From: Ancylobacter tetraedralis
GTDB taxonomy: Bacteria > Pseudomonadota > Alphaproteobacteria > Rhizobiales > Xanthobacteraceae
Length of the DNA stretch: 64,000 bases
Assembly (NCBI RefSeq): GCF_014195655.1
Contig: NZ_JACICD010000002.1
Span: 434,001-498,000 of the forward strand
Reading direction: 5' to 3'
Part shown: one piece after another, positions 36,630-46,536 of the stretch
How the letters are laid out: each line of letters starts with the position of its first letter
Position numbering within the stretch: the first letter of the stretch is position 1
Translations under genes and position numbers: made by a program
Notes under the pieces: generated by a model
Databases searched by the model: none
Told to the model about the DNA's origin: nothing
What the model saw: the letters and a program-made list of their open reading frames with translations, nothing else

Positions 36630-37469
36630 ATGGCGCTTATCCGCAACAGCTACGGCAAGGGCCGGGTGCGCATCATGCGTGTGAAGCGCGACAGCGCGCG
36701 ACACGAGGTGCGCGAACTCACGGTCGAGGTGCTGCTGACCGGCGCGTTCGATGGGTCCTACACGGAAGGCGACAACCGGTCGGTCATCGCGACCGATTCG
36801 ATCAAGAACATCGTCAACTTCCTGGCCCGCGACCATGTCGGCGCGGAGAACGAGGTGTTCGCCGGCATCCTCGCGCGCCATTTCCTCGACCGTTACGCGC
36901 ATGTCAGCGGTGTGAGCGTCACCGCCAGCGAGACCAAATGGTCGCGCATCGTGATCGAGGGGGCGCCGCACGATCATGCCTTCGTGCTGGACGGCAATGG
37001 CCGGCCCACGGTGAAGCTCACCGCTACCCGCGAGGGCACCACGCTTTCCTCCGGCGTCAGCGGCTTCACCTTCCTCAAGACCACGCAGTCGGCCTGGGAG
37101 GATTACTGGTTCGACGAGGCGACCACGCTGAAGCCGACGCCCGACCGCCTCTTTGCCACCGCCATGGATGCCTCCTGGCTGTGGTCGGGCGTGCCGGGCT
37201 CCTATGAGAGCGCGAACCAGGCCGTGCTCGATGCCGCGCTGAAGGTCTTCGCCACCACGTTCAGCCCCGGCGTGCAGAACACGCTCTATCTCATGGGCGA
37301 GGCGGTGCTCGCGGCAGTGCCGGACATCCGCGAGATCAGCATCGCCTGCCCCAACAAGCATTACCTGCCGATCGACCTCTCACCCTTCGGCCGCGCCTTC
37401 GACGGTCAGGTCTTCACCCCGACCGACGAGCCGCACGGCCAGATCACGTGCACGATCGGGCGTGGCTGA
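36630..37469 (+). CDS. urate oxidase (factor-independent uricase)
   Basis: A 279-residue cofactor-free uricase that oxidises urate to 5-hydroxyisourate. The catalytic Lys10-Thr55 dyad is seen in YGKGRVRIM and SVIATDSIKN, with Asp56. TFLKTTQSAWEDYW, the Arg in TPDRLFAT and GVQNTLYLMGE complete the active site. GGGGAGGGGACGGA precedes the start. It heads the purine cluster that also encodes a molybdenum hydroxylase and the UraD-UraH fusion, which takes its unstable product to allantoin. Confidence 0.95.
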   Translation: MALIRNSYGKGRVRIMRVKRDSARHEVRELTVEVLLTGAFDGSYTEGDNRSVIATDSIKNIVNFLARDHVGAENEVFAGILARHFLDRYAHVSGVSVTASETKWSRIVIEGAPHDHAFVLDGNGRPTVKLTATREGTTLSSGVSGFTFLKTTQSAWEDYWFDEATTLKPTPDRLFATAMDASWLWSGVPGSYESANQAVLDAALKVFATTFSPGVQNTLYLMGEAVLAAVPDIREISIACPNKHYLPIDLSPFGRAFDGQVFTPTDEPHGQITCTIGRG

Positions 37470-37498
37470 GGCACGGACAGGCTCACGGGGGCAGGCTT

Positions 37499-38323
37499 TT
37501 GGATCTCAACTCGGTCACGGCCATCGTGCGGCCGCGCGCGCGCAGCGAATTCGCCCCGCCAGGGGCGGGAGACGCCATACTCGGCGGCGGCACCTGGCTG
37601 TTCTCCGAGCCGCAGCCGGGGGTGCGGCGGCTGATCGACCTCACCGGCCTCGACTGGCCGCCGCTTGAGGCGAGTGCTTCGGGACTGTCCATCGCCGCCA
37701 CTTGCACCGTGGAGCGGCTCTATGGCTTCGAGCTGCCGCCGGACTGGCGCGCCGCCGGGCTCATCGCCGCGTGCTGCCGCTCCTTTCTCGCCTCGTTCAA
37801 GATCTGGTCCATGGCTACGGTGGGCGGCAATCTCTGCCTCGCGCTGCCGGCCGGGCCGATGATCTCGCTCTGCGCGGCGCTGGAGGGAACCTGCGTGATC
37901 TGGCGCGCGGAGGGCGGCGAGCGGCGCGTGCCGGCGATCGATTTCGCGCGCGGTCCGCTCGACAACGCGCTGGAGCCGGGCGAGGTGCTGCGTGCCATCG
38001 AACTGCCGGTCGAAGCGCTGCGCCGGCAGGCCGCCTTCCGTCGTGCCTCGCTCACCCCGCTCGGGCGCTCCGGCGTGCTGCTGATCGGAACGCTGGCGCC
38101 CGACGGCCGCTTCGCCCTCACCGTGACGGCGGCGACCCGCCGGCCCGTGCAACTGCGCTTCGAGGCGATGCCCGGCGCGGGCAAACTCGCCTCGCAGCTC
38201 GCGGCGGCGATTCCCGACGCGCTCTATTATGACGACATGCATGGCCGCCCGGACTGGCGCCGCCACATGACGCGCGAACTGGCGGAAGAGATCCGCGACG
38301 AACTGGCGGAGGGTGCCGGGTGA
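37499..38323 (+). CDS. xanthine dehydrogenase family FAD-binding subunit
   Basis: A 274-residue FAD-binding PCMH-type subunit (CoxM/XdhC class) of a molybdenum hydroxylase. AILGGGTWLFSEPQPGVRRLIDLTGL is the first FAD motif and WSMATVGGNLCLALPAGP the second. I choose the TTG at 37499, giving MDLNSVTAIVRPR, with GGGGGCAGG just upstream; GTG at 37448 within the uricase gene is the alternative. Its stop overlaps the start of the large subunit by 4 nt. It passes electrons from the Fe-S/Mo protein encoded next. Confidence 0.87.
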   Translation: MDLNSVTAIVRPRARSEFAPPGAGDAILGGGTWLFSEPQPGVRRLIDLTGLDWPPLEASASGLSIAATCTVERLYGFELPPDWRAAGLIAACCRSFLASFKIWSMATVGGNLCLALPAGPMISLCAALEGTCVIWRAEGGERRVPAIDFARGPLDNALEPGEVLRAIELPVEALRRQAAFRRASLTPLGRSGVLLIGTLAPDGRFALTVTAATRRPVQLRFEAMPGAGKLASQLAAAIPDALYYDDMHGRPDWRRHMTRELAEEIRDELAEGAG

Positions 38324-41046
38324 CGTTTCGCGTCAATGGCGTGTCATACGAGGTGGCGCCCCGGCCGGGGCAGTGCCTGCGCACCTTGCTGCGCGAACTG
38401 GGCTGGTTCGGCGTCAAGAAGGGCTGCGATGCCGGCGATTGCGGGGCGTGCACCGTGCATGTGGACGGGCGCCCGGTGCATTCCTGCCTGTTCCCGGCCT
38501 TTCGGGCGGAGGGCCATGCCGTCACCACCATCGAGGGGCTGGCCGATACGGTCGAGGGGCCGGGCCTGCACCCGATGCAGCAGGCCTTCCTCGAGGCGCA
38601 GGGCTTCCAGTGCGGCTTCTGCACCGCCGGCATGGTGATGACCGCCGCCGCGCTCGACCAGGCGCAGATGCGCGACCTGCCCGCCGCGCTCAAGGGCAAC
38701 CTGTGCCGCTGCACCGGCTATCGCGCCATCGCCGACGCCGTCGAGGGCCAGTGCGCCGTCGAGCCGGACGCGGCCGGCGCGTCGGTCGGGCGCAGCCTGC
38801 CAGCGCCGGCCGGGCCGGCCATCGTCACCGGCGCGGCGCGCTACACCATGGATGTGGCGCCCGAGGGAGAACTCGCCGGCCTCACCCACATGAAGATCCT
38901 GCGCTCGCCGCATCCCCATGCGCGCATCCTGCGAATCGACACGGCGGCCGCGCTGGCGGTGCCGGGCGTCGTCGCGGTGCTGACGCATGAGGACGCGCCG
39001 GCGCGGCTGTTTTCCACCGCGCGCCACCACCACGCCACCGACGATGTCGACGACACCCGCGTGCTCGACACCGTGATGCGCCACGTCGGCCAGCGCGTCG
39101 CCGCCGTCATCGCCGAGACCGAGGCGGCGGCGGAAGCCGGCTGCGCGGCGGTCAACGTGGACTATGAACGGCTGCCGGCCGTGTTCGATGCGCAGGCGGC
39201 GATGGAGCCGGGGGCGCCGCGCGTGCATGGCGACAAGGGGCCGCAATCGCGCATCGCCGATCCCGCGCGCAATCTCGTCGCCGAACTGCAGGGCGGGGTC
39301 GGCGATGTCGAGGCGGGCTTCGCCGCGGCCGATATCGTGCACGAGGCGACGTACATGAGCCAGCGCGTGCAGCACGCGCATCTGGAAACGCACGGCGCCA
39401 TCGGGTGGCGCGATAGCGAGGGCCGGCTCGTCATCCGCACCTCCTCGCAGACGCCCTTCCTCACCCGCGATGCGCTGGCCACGCTCTACGACCTGCCGCG
39501 CGAGGCGGTGCGGGTGTTCACCGAGCGGGTGGGCGGCGGCTTCGGCGGCAAGCAGGAAATGCTCACCGAGGACATCGTGGCCCTTGCCGTGATGAAGACC
39601 GGCCGGCCGGTGAAGCTGGAATATACAAGGCCCGAGCAGTTCGCCTTCTCCACCAGCCGGCACCCGATGAGGGTGGGGGTGAAGCTCGGCGCCACGCGCG
39701 AGGGGCGGCTCACCGCCATCGCGCTCACCATGCTGCTCGATACCGGCGCCTACGGCAATCACGGGCCGGGGGTGATGTATCACGGCGCGGGCGAGTGCAT
39801 CGCGCTCTATCGCTGCCCCAACAAGAAGGTCGAGGCGCGGGCGGTCTATACCCATTCCCTGCCGAGCGGGGCGTTTCGCGGCTATGGGCTGAGCCAGACC
39901 ATCTTCGCGGTGGAATCGGCGATGGACGAGCTGGCGCGCAAACTGGGCCTCGATCCCTTCGCCTTTCGCCGGCTCAACGTCATCGGCCCGCAGGACGAGA
40001 TGACTTCGACCGGCGGCGGCGCGCATGATGTCGAGATGGGCAGCTATGGGCTCGACCAGTGCCTCGACTGGGTCGAACAGGCGCTCGACGCGCCGGGTCG
40101 CGAGGCGCTGCCGGGGGATTGGCTCGTCGGGCGCGGCATGGCGGCGGCGATGATCGACACCATTCCCCCGCGCGGCCATGTGGCGCAGACCCGCCTCGTG
40201 CTCGGCGCGGGGGGCGGCTTCGACCTCTTCACAGGCACCGCCGAATTCGGCAACGGCACCACCACGGTGCACCGGCAGATCGCCGCCACCGTGCTGGGCG
40301 TGCCGGTGGCGCACATCCAGGTGCGCCAGTCCGACACGGACATCGTCGCCCATGATACCGGCGCCTATGGTTCCACCGGCACGGTGGTGGCGGGCGAGGC
40401 GACGCGCCGCGCGGCGGTGCAACTGGCGGCGGCGATCCGGGCGGCGGGGGCGGCGCGCCTCGGCGTTTCGCCCGACAAGTGCCGCATCGAGGCCGATGTC
40501 CTGCGCGCCGGCGTCCAAACTCTGCCGCTGGCCGCGCTGGCCGCGCTGGCGCCGCTGGAGGCGCGCGGGGAGGCCGAGGGCTCGCCGCGCTCGGTCGCCT
40601 TCAACGTGCAGGGCTTCGAGGTCGCGGTGCATCGGCGCTATGGCGAAATCCGCATCCTGCGCTCGGTCCATGCCGCCGATGCCGGCACCGTCATCAACCC
40701 GATGCAGTGCCGGGGGCAGGTGGAGGGAGGCGTGGCGCAGGCGATCGGCGCCGCGCTCTACGAGGATCTGATGCTGGACGGGCAGGGCGCCGTGACCAAC
40801 CCCAGCTTCCGCGGCTATCACATCCCCGCCTTCGCGGACGTGCCACGCACGCAGGTGTTTTTCGCGAAGACGCATGACAGCGTCGGCCCGCTCGGCGCCA
40901 AGTCGATGAGCGAGAGCCCCTATAATCCGGTGGCGCCGGCGCTCGCCAATGCCATCTTCGATGCCACGGGCGTGCGCCTGCGGGCGCCGCCCTTCAAGGC
41001 GGACACGCTCTACGCGCTTCTGCCGACCGAACCGAGCGAGGACTGA
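38320..41046 (+). CDS. fused [2Fe-2S] and molybdopterin subunit of a xanthine dehydrogenase family enzyme
   Basis: A 908-residue fusion. Residues 1-150 are the two [2Fe-2S] domains (Cys36, Cys41, Cys44, Cys56; then Cys98, Cys101, Cys129, Cys131). Residues about 170-900 are the molybdenum domains, with [24 protein letters not shown] and a C-terminal [20 protein letters not shown] holding the catalytic Glu. The start is GTG, overlapping the FAD gene by 4 nt. Its place between uricase and UraD-UraH suggests it oxidises hypoxanthine/xanthine to urate, but this fusion order is unlike the usual XdhA (Fe-S plus FAD) and XdhB (Mo). Confidence 0.9.
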   Translation: MTFRVNGVSYEVAPRPGQCLRTLLRELGWFGVKKGCDAGDCGACTVHVDGRPVHSCLFPAFRAEGHAVTTIEGLADTVEGPGLHPMQQAFLEAQGFQCGFCTAGMVMTAAALDQAQMRDLPAALKGNLCRCTGYRAIADAVEGQCAVEPDAAGASVGRSLPAPAGPAIVTGAARYTMDVAPEGELAGLTHMKILRSPHPHARILRIDTAAALAVPGVVAVLTHEDAPARLFSTARHHHATDDVDDTRVLDTVMRHVGQRVAAVIAETEAAAEAGCAAVNVDYERLPAVFDAQAAMEPGAPRVHGDKGPQSRIADPARNLVAELQGGVGDVEAGFAAADIVHEATYMSQRVQHAHLETHGAIGWRDSEGRLVIRTSSQTPFLTRDALATLYDLPREAVRVFTERVGGGFGGKQEMLTEDIVALAVMKTGRPVKLEYTRPEQFAFSTSRHPMRVGVKLGATREGRLTAIALTMLLDTGAYGNHGPGVMYHGAGECIALYRCPNKKVEARAVYTHSLPSGAFRGYGLSQTIFAVESAMDELARKLGLDPFAFRRLNVIGPQDEMTSTGGGAHDVEMGSYGLDQCLDWVEQALDAPGREALPGDWLVGRGMAAAMIDTIPPRGHVAQTRLVLGAGGGFDLFTGTAEFGNGTTTVHRQIAATVLGVPVAHIQVRQSDTDIVAHDTGAYGSTGTVVAGEATRRAAVQLAAAIRAAGAARLGVSPDKCRIEADVLRAGVQTLPLAALAALAPLEARGEAEGSPRSVAFNVQGFEVAVHRRYGEIRILRSVHAADAGTVINPMQCRGQVEGGVAQAIGAALYEDLMLDGQGAVTNPSFRGYHIPAFADVPRTQVFFAKTHDSVGPLGAKSMSESPYNPVAPALANAIFDATGVRLRAPPFKADTLYALLPTEPSED

Positions 41047-41048
41047 AC

Positions 41049-41936
41049 ATGGTGGACCGCATCAGCCTCGACACTCTCAACGGGCTCGACCCGGCTGGCT
41101 TCGTCGCGGCGCTGGACGGCATTTTCGAGCACGCCCCGTGGGTGGCCGAGGACGCGGCAATCGAGCGGCCCTTCGCCGGCATCGCCGATCTCCACGCCGC
41201 GCTGATGGCGGCGGTGTGGGCGCGGCCGGAGGGCGAGCAGGTGGCCTTCGTCGCCGCCCATCCGGACCTCGCCGGCAAGGCCGCGCGGGCGGGCGACATC
41301 GCGCCCGCCTCGGTGTCCGAACAGGCGGGGCTCGGCTTCGACCGATTGTCGGACGGGGAGTATGAGCGCTTCGAGCGGCTGAACGGCGCCTATCGGGCGC
41401 GCTTCGGCTTTCCCTTCGTCATCTGCGTGCGCCGGCAGACGCGCGACGCCATCCTCGCCGCCTTCGAGCGGCGCCTCGCCCATGACCGGCCGACCGAGCT
41501 TGCCACGGCGCTGGCCGAAATCGGCTACATCACCCGCCTGCGCCTCGTCGAGCGAGTGGAGGGCCCTGGCGCGCCGCCGGTCGCGGGCCGGCTGTCGACC
41601 CATGTGCTCGATACCCACAAGGGTGGGCCGGCGCAAGGGGTGCGCGTCGAGCTCTATGAGGTCGGCGCCTCCGGGCGGGCGCGGCTGAAGGAGGCGCACA
41701 CCAATGCCGACGGGCGCACCGACGCGCCGCTCCTCGGCGGGGTGCCGCTGCGCGCGGGCACCTATGAGCTGGTGTTCCATATCGGCGCCTATTTCGCCGC
41801 GCGGGGGCTCGACCTGCCCGGCCAGCCCTTTCTCGGCGAGGTGCCGGTGCGCTTCGGCATCGATGCGCCCGAGGGGCACTATCATGTGCCTCTGGTGGTG
41901 ACGCCGTGGAGCTATTCCACCTATCGCGGCAGCTGA
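41049..41936 (+). CDS. UraD-UraH fusion: OHCU decarboxylase and hydroxyisourate hydrolase
   Basis: A 295-residue bifunctional protein. Residues about 1-165 form the OHCU decarboxylase ([14 protein letters not shown], and [22 protein letters not shown] followed by [10 protein letters not shown]). Residues about 180-295 form the transthyretin-like 5-hydroxyisourate hydrolase, beginning [24 protein letters not shown] and ending with the canonical YRGS. In vivo the order of reactions is the reverse: the C-terminal domain acts first, on the uricase product. The fusion produces S-allantoin. It starts 2 bp after the molybdenum enzyme, so it is in the same operon. Confidence 0.95.
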   Translation: MVDRISLDTLNGLDPAGFVAALDGIFEHAPWVAEDAAIERPFAGIADLHAALMAAVWARPEGEQVAFVAAHPDLAGKAARAGDIAPASVSEQAGLGFDRLSDGEYERFERLNGAYRARFGFPFVICVRRQTRDAILAAFERRLAHDRPTELATALAEIGYITRLRLVERVEGPGAPPVAGRLSTHVLDTHKGGPAQGVRVELYEVGASGRARLKEAHTNADGRTDAPLLGGVPLRAGTYELVFHIGAYFAARGLDLPGQPFLGEVPVRFGIDAPEGHYHVPLVVTPWSYSTYRGS

Positions 41937-41994
41937 GGCGCCGGCGTTTCCGCGCGGCGGAAGGACCCGCGCCGGGCCAGCGCCGCGCCGTCGA

Positions 41995-42876
41995 TCAGGG
42001 GCTCGCGCGTCGCGGCGTCACCACCACGGTGGCGGACATGCCGGCGGTCAGCTCCAGCCCGGGCGGCAGCGTGCCGATGCGGATGCGGACGGGGATGCGC
42101 TGGGCAAGGCGTATCCAGTCGAATTGCGGACTCACATCCGCTAGCAGGCCGCTGCGGTCCGTCGTGTTGGCGATGGCCCGGCTGAGCCCCTCCACCACGC
42201 CCTGGGCGATCACCCCGCCGGCCATCAGCTCGATCTGCGCGGGGTCGCCGACGCGGATGAAGGGCAGCTTGGTTTCCATGAAATAGGCATAGACATAGAA
42301 GGAGTGCGCATCGACCAGCGCGATCACGCCCTGTCCCTGCGTGGCGTAGTTGCCGACAAAGACGTTGAGGTTGGTGACATAGCCGTCCACCGGCGCGCGC
42401 ACCTCGCTGCGGGTGAGGTTGATCTGCGCGGTGGCCAGCGCGGCCTGCGCGGCCTCGACCTCCGCCTGTGCCTCGCCGGCCGAGGTGGTGGCGCTTTCCG
42501 CCGACTGGATGGAGATCGCCTCGCTATCCTCGCGCACCAGGCTGGTATCGCGGTTGGCGCTGTCGCGCGCATATTGCAGCGCCGCCTGCTTCATCGCGAC
42601 CTGCGCGCTCGCCTGCGCGACCGCCACCTTGAAGCGCTGCTGGTCGATGACGAAGAGCACGTCGCCCTTCTTCACCAGCTGGTTGTCGACCACGTTGACC
42701 GCGCTGACGAGGCCGGAGACATCGGGCGCGATCTCCACCACATCGGCCAGCACCCGCGCATCGCGCGTCCACGGCGAGAGCGTGTAATAGACCCATATCT
42801 GCCAGCCCACCCCCAGTGCCAAGGCGGCGGCGGCGAGGGTGATGACGACCCGCAGGGCTACGGCGCCGATATTCAT
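41995..42876 (-). CDS. HlyD/EmrA-type membrane fusion protein (AaeA-like)
   Basis: A 293-residue efflux adaptor with one N-terminal membrane anchor (about residues 7-28) and the biotinyl-lipoyl halves around IAPDVSGLVSAVNVVDNQLVKKGDVLFVID and VRAPVDGYVTNLNVFVGNYATQGQ, with a short coil between. This is the AaeA pattern, which exports aromatic acids with AaeB. The start ATG at 42876 overlaps the DUF1656 stop (ATGA), which fixes the operon. Confidence 0.9.
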   Translation of the reverse strand: MNIGAVALRVVITLAAAALALGVGWQIWVYYTLSPWTRDARVLADVVEIAPDVSGLVSAVNVVDNQLVKKGDVLFVIDQQRFKVAVAQASAQVAMKQAALQYARDSANRDTSLVREDSEAISIQSAESATTSAGEAQAEVEAAQAALATAQINLTRSEVRAPVDGYVTNLNVFVGNYATQGQGVIALVDAHSFYVYAYFMETKLPFIRVGDPAQIELMAGGVIAQGVVEGLSRAIANTTDRSGLLADVSPQFDWIRLAQRIPVRIRIGTLPPGLELTAGMSATVVVTPRRASP

Positions 42877-43208
42877 GCCTGTCCTTCTCCAACAAGCGGC
42901 AAGCCGGGCCTGCCCGGATCCAGCGTGGCAAGACCTGACGTGGCAATGCCTGACGTGGCAATACCCGACGTGGCTGGGCCGAGCATGGCCAGACCCAGCA
43001 TGACCGCGCCGAGCACGATGATGTACAGCGCGGCGTCGAATAGCGGCCGGTGCCAGACCAGCCGGTAGAAGCCCGCCCGCCCCATGGCCCAGCGCAGGAG
43101 CAGGAAGGGCGGCAGCGCAAGCACCGCCCACATCATCAGCGGCGGTAGGTAGAAGCCGAGCGCCTCGGGCGTGAAGAAGGCGAGATGGGCCGGGAACAGC
43201 ACGCTCAC
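42873..43208 (-). CDS. DUF1656 (AaeX-like) small membrane protein
   Basis: A 111-residue protein with two membrane helices typical of DUF1656, starting at GTG 43208, which overlaps the FUSC stop by 4 nt (GTGA). The C-terminus after the helices is extended by a repetitive SGIATSG-type tail that is encoded by a 15-bp tandem repeat. AaeX-like proteins accompany AaeA/AaeB efflux pairs; their own function is unclear. Confidence 0.82.
   Translation of the reverse strand: MSVLFPAHLAFFTPEALGFYLPPLMMWAVLALPPFLLLRWAMGRAGFYRLVWHRPLFDAALYIIVLGAVMLGLAMLGPATSGIATSGIATSGLATLDPGRPGLPLVGEGQA
42925..42984. repeat. 15-bp tandem repeat, three copies plus one decayed
   Basis: The units GTGGCAAGACCTGAC, GTGGCAATGCCTGAC and GTGGCAATACCCGAC run back to back (42925-42969), and a decayed fourth copy begins GTGGC at 42970. 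A multiple of three, the array is in frame in the DUF1656 gene and encodes a five-residue (SGIAT) repeat in the C-terminal tail. Confidence 0.85.
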
Positions 43209-45340
43209 GCCTCGCGGAAGGAGCGGGTGAGGAAGGCACGATCGATGCTGAAGCGATCGCCGATGAAACGCAGCGAGGCTCCCGCCCGCACGGTCAGCGC
43301 CGCCGCCGCCGAGCCCGGCGCCAGCGTGAGCGCCTCCAGCATAGCGCGTGCCGTCGCCACCGTCGCCTCGGCCTCCGCGACGGCGTCGGGCAGGCGCGCG
43401 CCGGCGCGCGGCCATGTCTCCAGAACGGCGGCGAAGCGCGTCAGGAAGCGTGCCAGCGCCTCGCCCGCCGCTGGCGGCAAAGCCGGTTCGAGGCGCAGGC
43501 GGTTGAGCCGGCCCAGTTCGAGCGCACAGGAGGCCGCGCCCAGCGTGCCGCGCAGGAAGTCTTCATCGCCGCTTCGGTCGAGCGACAGGCGCGGCAGCAG
43601 TTGCGCCAGCATGTCGACGATCTCGCCGAGTACCCGGCGCTCGTGCCGCTCGCCGCGCGCCGCCATGGGGAGCAGGCGGCCGACGATCTCGGCCCAGGCC
43701 CGGCGCCGCGAGGCCTGCGACGTCACCGGGAACAGCGCGAACAGCATGAGCCCGGCCATCATGCCCGCGACGAAGGCGAGATTCGTGTTGAAGAAGGTGA
43801 GTTCATCGGGCTGGAACAAGTTGCCGGTGCCGATCTGGTCGGCGAGGAAGCCGGCGAAGATGATGCCCTGCCAGACATAGGCGGGCGTGCCGGCCATCAG
43901 CCCGCCGGGCAGCAGCACCAGGACGAGGAAGATGGCCAGCGCGCCATAGCCCTCCAGCCGTGGCAGCACGAACACCATGGCGGCATAGGCGGCGGCCATG
44001 GCGAGGACGCTCCAGATCAGCACTGGCAGGCCGAGCTTGCCTGGCCGGTCCTGGTTGACCGAGAAGAACAGCATCAGCCCCAGCCCGGTGACGGCGCCGA
44101 ACCCCTGGTTCCACTCGCTGCCGGCCCAGAAGGCTGAGGCGAGTACCACGCCCAGCGCGGCGCGCAGGCCCACCAGCATGGCCTCCCGCCGCGCCGTCGC
44201 CGGCATCGCCTCGGCCGGGATGCGCAAGGTGCCGCGCCCGCGCCTGCGAAGGCTGGCGGCTTCGCACACGATCACCAAAGACAGTCCGTGCAGGAGGTCG
44301 CCGGCGCGGCGCAGGATCAGCAGCCCGTTGGCCAGCGGCGCGAACGGCACCGCGCCGGCCATGGCCTGGAGCTGCAAGGCCGCCGCGTCGAGCTGGCCGC
44401 GCGCCGCCAGAAGATCGCGCCGCACGCGGTGGGGATCGGCAAAGGCGGAAGGGTCGGCAGCCAGCCGCTCCAGCGTCGCGCGGGTGTGCTCCAGCGCCGG
44501 CCTCACCTGCTCGACCACCGGTCCCGCGCCCTCGACGCGGAAATCGTCGATCCGCACGAACAGGCCGCGCGCCACCGCCAGCACGCGCAGGAACTCGCGC
44601 AGCGTGCGGCGCAACAGCACATCGTCGGCGCGCAGCTCCGGAGCTTCGAACACGGCATAGGAGCGCAGCGCGTCGAACTTGACGACGGCGTCGACCATCT
44701 CCCGGCGCAGCGCCACGAAGGTCGCGAACGGCATGTCCGGCTGCAGCGCCACCGCGCCGTAGCGGCAGAGCTGGCGGAACAGCGCGGCCATCTGCTCGCG
44801 CAGCGCGTCGCCGGCATAGCGCGGCAGGATCAGCACGGTGGCGACCGTGCCGCAGACAATGCCGATGACGATCTCGCCGGTACGGTCGGCGGCGATCGAC
44901 CAGGCGTTCATCGGGTCGGCCGAGCCCTCCAGCGCGACCAGCAGCGCCGTGTAGCCGGCGAGCATGAAGGCATAGGCGGCAAAATTGGCCAGCCGCGCCG
45001 CGAGATAGAAGGTGAGGCCGACAAACAGCGCGACGCAGCCGACCAGCGGCGGACCCGACTCGGCGAACAGGGCAAGGAAAACGAGGCCCATGGCCGCCCC
45101 GGCAAGCGTGCCGTAGATGCGATAGACGCTCTTGGCCAGCGCGGCGCCGGAGGTGGACTGGGCGAGCAGGTAGACGGTCAGGATCGCCCATTGCGGGTCC
45201 TGCATCTCCAGCCAGTAGGCAATGGCGAGCGCGGTCACGCCCGCCAGCGCGGTGCGCAGCGCGAACACCCAGTTGCGCCAGCTCAGATCGATCGGGAAGG
45301 GCCGCCACCCATCGGGGCGGGCCGTCTCAGCCACGCTCAT
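43205..45340 (-). CDS. FUSC family efflux protein (AaeB-like)
   Basis: A 711-residue membrane protein with two sets of helices (about 30-165 and 370-510) separated by soluble domains, as in FUSC/AaeB proteins. WAILTVYLLAQSTSGAALAKSVYRIYGTLAGAAMGLVF near residue 45 is the FUSC signature; the second helix bundle repeats the pattern (LGVVLASAFW...GFGAVTGLGLMLF). The start at 45340 is 7 bp after GGGGAGG. It heads an efflux operon fusC-DUF1656-hlyD, which probably exports aromatic or other hydrophobic acids. Confidence 0.9.
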   Translation of the reverse strand: MSVAETARPDGWRPFPIDLSWRNWVFALRTALAGVTALAIAYWLEMQDPQWAILTVYLLAQSTSGAALAKSVYRIYGTLAGAAMGLVFLALFAESGPPLVGCVALFVGLTFYLAARLANFAAYAFMLAGYTALLVALEGSADPMNAWSIAADRTGEIVIGIVCGTVATVLILPRYAGDALREQMAALFRQLCRYGAVALQPDMPFATFVALRREMVDAVVKFDALRSYAVFEAPELRADDVLLRRTLREFLRVLAVARGLFVRIDDFRVEGAGPVVEQVRPALEHTRATLERLAADPSAFADPHRVRRDLLAARGQLDAAALQLQAMAGAVPFAPLANGLLILRRAGDLLHGLSLVIVCEAASLRRRGRGTLRIPAEAMPATARREAMLVGLRAALGVVLASAFWAGSEWNQGFGAVTGLGLMLFFSVNQDRPGKLGLPVLIWSVLAMAAAYAAMVFVLPRLEGYGALAIFLVLVLLPGGLMAGTPAYVWQGIIFAGFLADQIGTGNLFQPDELTFFNTNLAFVAGMMAGLMLFALFPVTSQASRRRAWAEIVGRLLPMAARGERHERRVLGEIVDMLAQLLPRLSLDRSGDEDFLRGTLGAASCALELGRLNRLRLEPALPPAAGEALARFLTRFAAVLETWPRAGARLPDAVAEAEATVATARAMLEALTLAPGSAAAALTVRAGASLRFIGDRFSIDRAFLTRSFREA

Positions 45341-45584
45341 GGCGCCTCCCCGCGCATGGGAGCGGCCGACCCCGTCCCCCGCCGGCATTATCGCCAGCCC
45401 GGCGATTCCTGCCAAGCGGCATGGAGAGGGCGGTGACGCGGCACGGCGGCGGCAACGCCTTCCGGCAGGGTCGGCGGAACACGACAAGCATTGCCGCGTG
45501 AGCGGAGGTAACCTCTTGCGACACGCGGAGGCTTGAACAGCCCACCGGATGGCCGCGACGCACGAGACGGCGGTGAGGGGCTGG

Positions 45585-45715
45585 CGGATCTCTCGAATCG
45601 GGTGGCGACGTGGCGGAACCGCTTGAGCTTGGTCCGCGCGTCCTCGAAGATGACCGCCCAACGCGCGTTCCGCGGACATTTCCGGCACGGTTGCAACGCC
45701 TTGTCGCTGCCAACC
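45585..45715 (-). pseudogene. possible transposase remnant (IS5-type C-terminus)
   Basis: In the 425-bp divergent gap between the fusC and SDR genes, the minus strand encodes KLKRFRHVATRFERSA, close to the F..LKxFRxVATRxxK motif found near the C-terminus of IS5-family transposases. No start, inverted repeats or DDE catalytic region remain. The rest of the gap (45341-45584 and 45716-45765) shows nothing I recognise. The call rests on one short motif and may be chance. Confidence 0.4.
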
Positions 45716-45765
45716 GGAAACCGCTCCGCTCGAATATGCTCCAGCTGCCTGCCGGGACCTGAACC

Positions 45766-46536
45766 ATGAATACGCATCCCCTGTTCGATCTCACCGGCCG
45801 CACGGCGCTCGTCACCGGTGCCAGCCGTGGCATCGGCCGGCAGATCGCCACCGCTCTCGCCTCCGCCGGCGCGGATGTGGCGGTGACGGCGCGCGCGGCC
45901 TCCTCGTTAGCGCAAACGGTGGAGGACATTGCCGCGCTGGGCCGGCGGGCGGTGCCGCTCGCGCTCGACGTAACCGATGTCGCCCGCTGCCGCGCCGGCG
46001 TCGCGGAGGCCGCGCAGGCGCTGAGAGGGCTCGATATCCTGGTCAACAATGCCGGCATGGAGGAGGTGCGCCCCTCGCTGGAGGTGGACGAGGCACTGTG
46101 GGACCGCATCCTCGACACCAATCTCAAGGGCGCCTTCTTCTGCGCCCAGGCGGCGGCGGGGGTGATGAAGGAGGCGGGCGGCGGCGCCATCATCAACCTG
46201 TGCTCGCTCACCTCGGAGGTCGGCATTCCCACCGCCGTGCCCTATGGCTCCTCGAAAACCGGCCTGCTGGGCATGACGCGGGCGCTGGCGGCGGAATGGG
46301 CCGATCTCGGCATCCGCGTCAACGCCATCGCGCCGGGCTATTTCCGCACCGATATGACCGACGTGTTCTATGCCGATGACGCGTGGCAGGCCACGATGCG
46401 GGCCAAGATCCCCATGCGGCGCTTCGGCGAACTGGGCGATCTCTCGGGTATCGCCATCTTCCTGGCGTCCGGGGCCTCCGCCTACATTACCGGCCAGTGC
46501 TTCCCGGTCGATGGCGGCTTTCTCGCCTCGATCTGA
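45766..46536 (+). CDS. SDR family oxidoreductase (HpsO-like candidate)
   Basis: A 256-residue classical short-chain dehydrogenase. TGASRGIG at residues 18-25, NNAG near 94, the catalytic Ser region CSLTSEVG with YGSSK, and ITGQCFPVDGGF complete the fold. The start is preceded only weakly (GGGACC). It is the first gene of a five-gene operon with a HisD-like dehydrogenase, a zinc alcohol dehydrogenase, a kinase-like protein and an FMN oxidase. An SDR with these partners is compatible with HpsO of the dihydroxypropanesulfonate pathway, but the substrate is not established. Confidence 0.87.
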   Translation: MNTHPLFDLTGRTALVTGASRGIGRQIATALASAGADVAVTARAASSLAQTVEDIAALGRRAVPLALDVTDVARCRAGVAEAAQALRGLDILVNNAGMEEVRPSLEVDEALWDRILDTNLKGAFFCAQAAAGVMKEAGGGAIINLCSLTSEVGIPTAVPYGSSKTGLLGMTRALAAEWADLGIRVNAIAPGYFRTDMTDVFYADDAWQATMRAKIPMRRFGELGDLSGIAIFLASGASAYITGQCFPVDGGFLASI

